Assembly (NCBI RefSeq): GCF_030530635.1
Contig: NZ_JAUMUL010000026.1
Span: 1-44,087 of the forward strand
Direction: 5' to 3'
Length of the DNA stretch: 44,087 bases
Source: Actinomyces sp.
Lineage (GTDB): Bacteria; Actinomycetota; Actinomycetes; Actinomycetales; Actinomycetaceae
The notes below the pieces were generated by a model. The model was not told the origin of the DNA. It searched no databases and was given only the letters and a program-made list of their open reading frames with translations. Position numbers and translations under genes: made by a program. Below are positions 43,984 through 44,087 of this stretch, piece by piece. Each line of letters opens with the position of its first letter. The stretch's first letter is position 1.

Positions 43984-44087
43984 TGTCCAAATTGATGACA
44001 AACGCCCCGTCAGCGCCCCGGAACCGGTTCGCGAATCGTTGGAATAGCAACGTTTCGCGCCGCACGGACAGCGGCTTGAGCGGCGTT
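43984..44087 (+). repeat. 121-bp element, copy 2 (cut by window end)
   Basis: Matches 20542-20645 with only a few differences, including the left inverted end TGTCCAAATTGATGACAAAC and the interior GCGAATCGTTGGAATAGCAA. The right end lies beyond the window. Same orientation as copy 1 and again about 150 bp after a leader-linked repeat. The stretch 43872-43983 before it holds no gene. Confidence 0.85.

Overview
The window is high-GC DNA with GTG starts and several apparently leaderless starts. It carries a housekeeping block (metY, an NlpC/P60 hydrolase, ppa, a dacB-like gene, an F420-associated zincin, hpt) in an order familiar from Actinobacteria. I infer an Actinomycetaceae-like actinobacterium from general resemblance of the proteins, not from any search.

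Layout. 1-714: an IS/MITE-type remnant with inverted ends. 768-8066: chromosomal core genes. From 8093 almost to the right edge: a CRISPR island of about 35 kb. In many actinobacteria the zincin is followed by tilS, hpt and ftsH; here tilS is absent and the island starts directly after hpt. The island opens with cas6 (leftward), a leader, and an array of 39 intact 37-nt repeats plus one degenerate end repeat. It continues with an RT-Cas1 fusion, cas2, and a divergent TPR-CHAT protease locus (a Cys-rich small protein plus a three-helix membrane protein on the other strand). Then comes a second leader with a one-spacer mini-array, a 121-bp palindromic element, a MazEF-like toxin-antitoxin pair, a decayed second RT-Cas1 with an intact second cas2, and an 840-residue polytopic membrane protein. 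The type III-D-like effector operon (cas10, csx10-like, a Cas7-Cas7 fusion, csx19-like, two large RAMP proteins) follows leftward. A divergent operon encodes a CARF-like/HEPN effector, a small protein and a coiled-coil protein with two C-terminal membrane helices. A broken second CARF-HEPN gene, a third leader-plus-repeat and a second copy of the 121-bp element end the window.

How it should work (inference from families). Cas6 cuts the array transcript at the base of a perfect repeat hairpin, leaving an 8-nt AUUAAGAC tag. The III-D complex uses the crRNAs. Cas10 has no HD nuclease domain but keeps GGDD, so its output should be a cyclic-oligoadenylate-type signal, read by the CARF-HEPN protein and perhaps by the membrane proteins.

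Most unusual points. The full-length RT-Cas1 has lost the RT catalytic motifs (YARS in place of YADD, and no motif A aspartate), while the decayed paralogue keeps FADD. A segment of about 23.4 kb carrying the effector machinery is bounded by direct repeats, each made of a CRISPR leader, a repeat and the palindromic element. A TPR-CHAT protease module sits just outside that segment. A small protein with a conserved C-terminal motif lies convergent to each cas2. Both the adaptation gene and the signal effector exist as one full-length copy plus one decayed copy.
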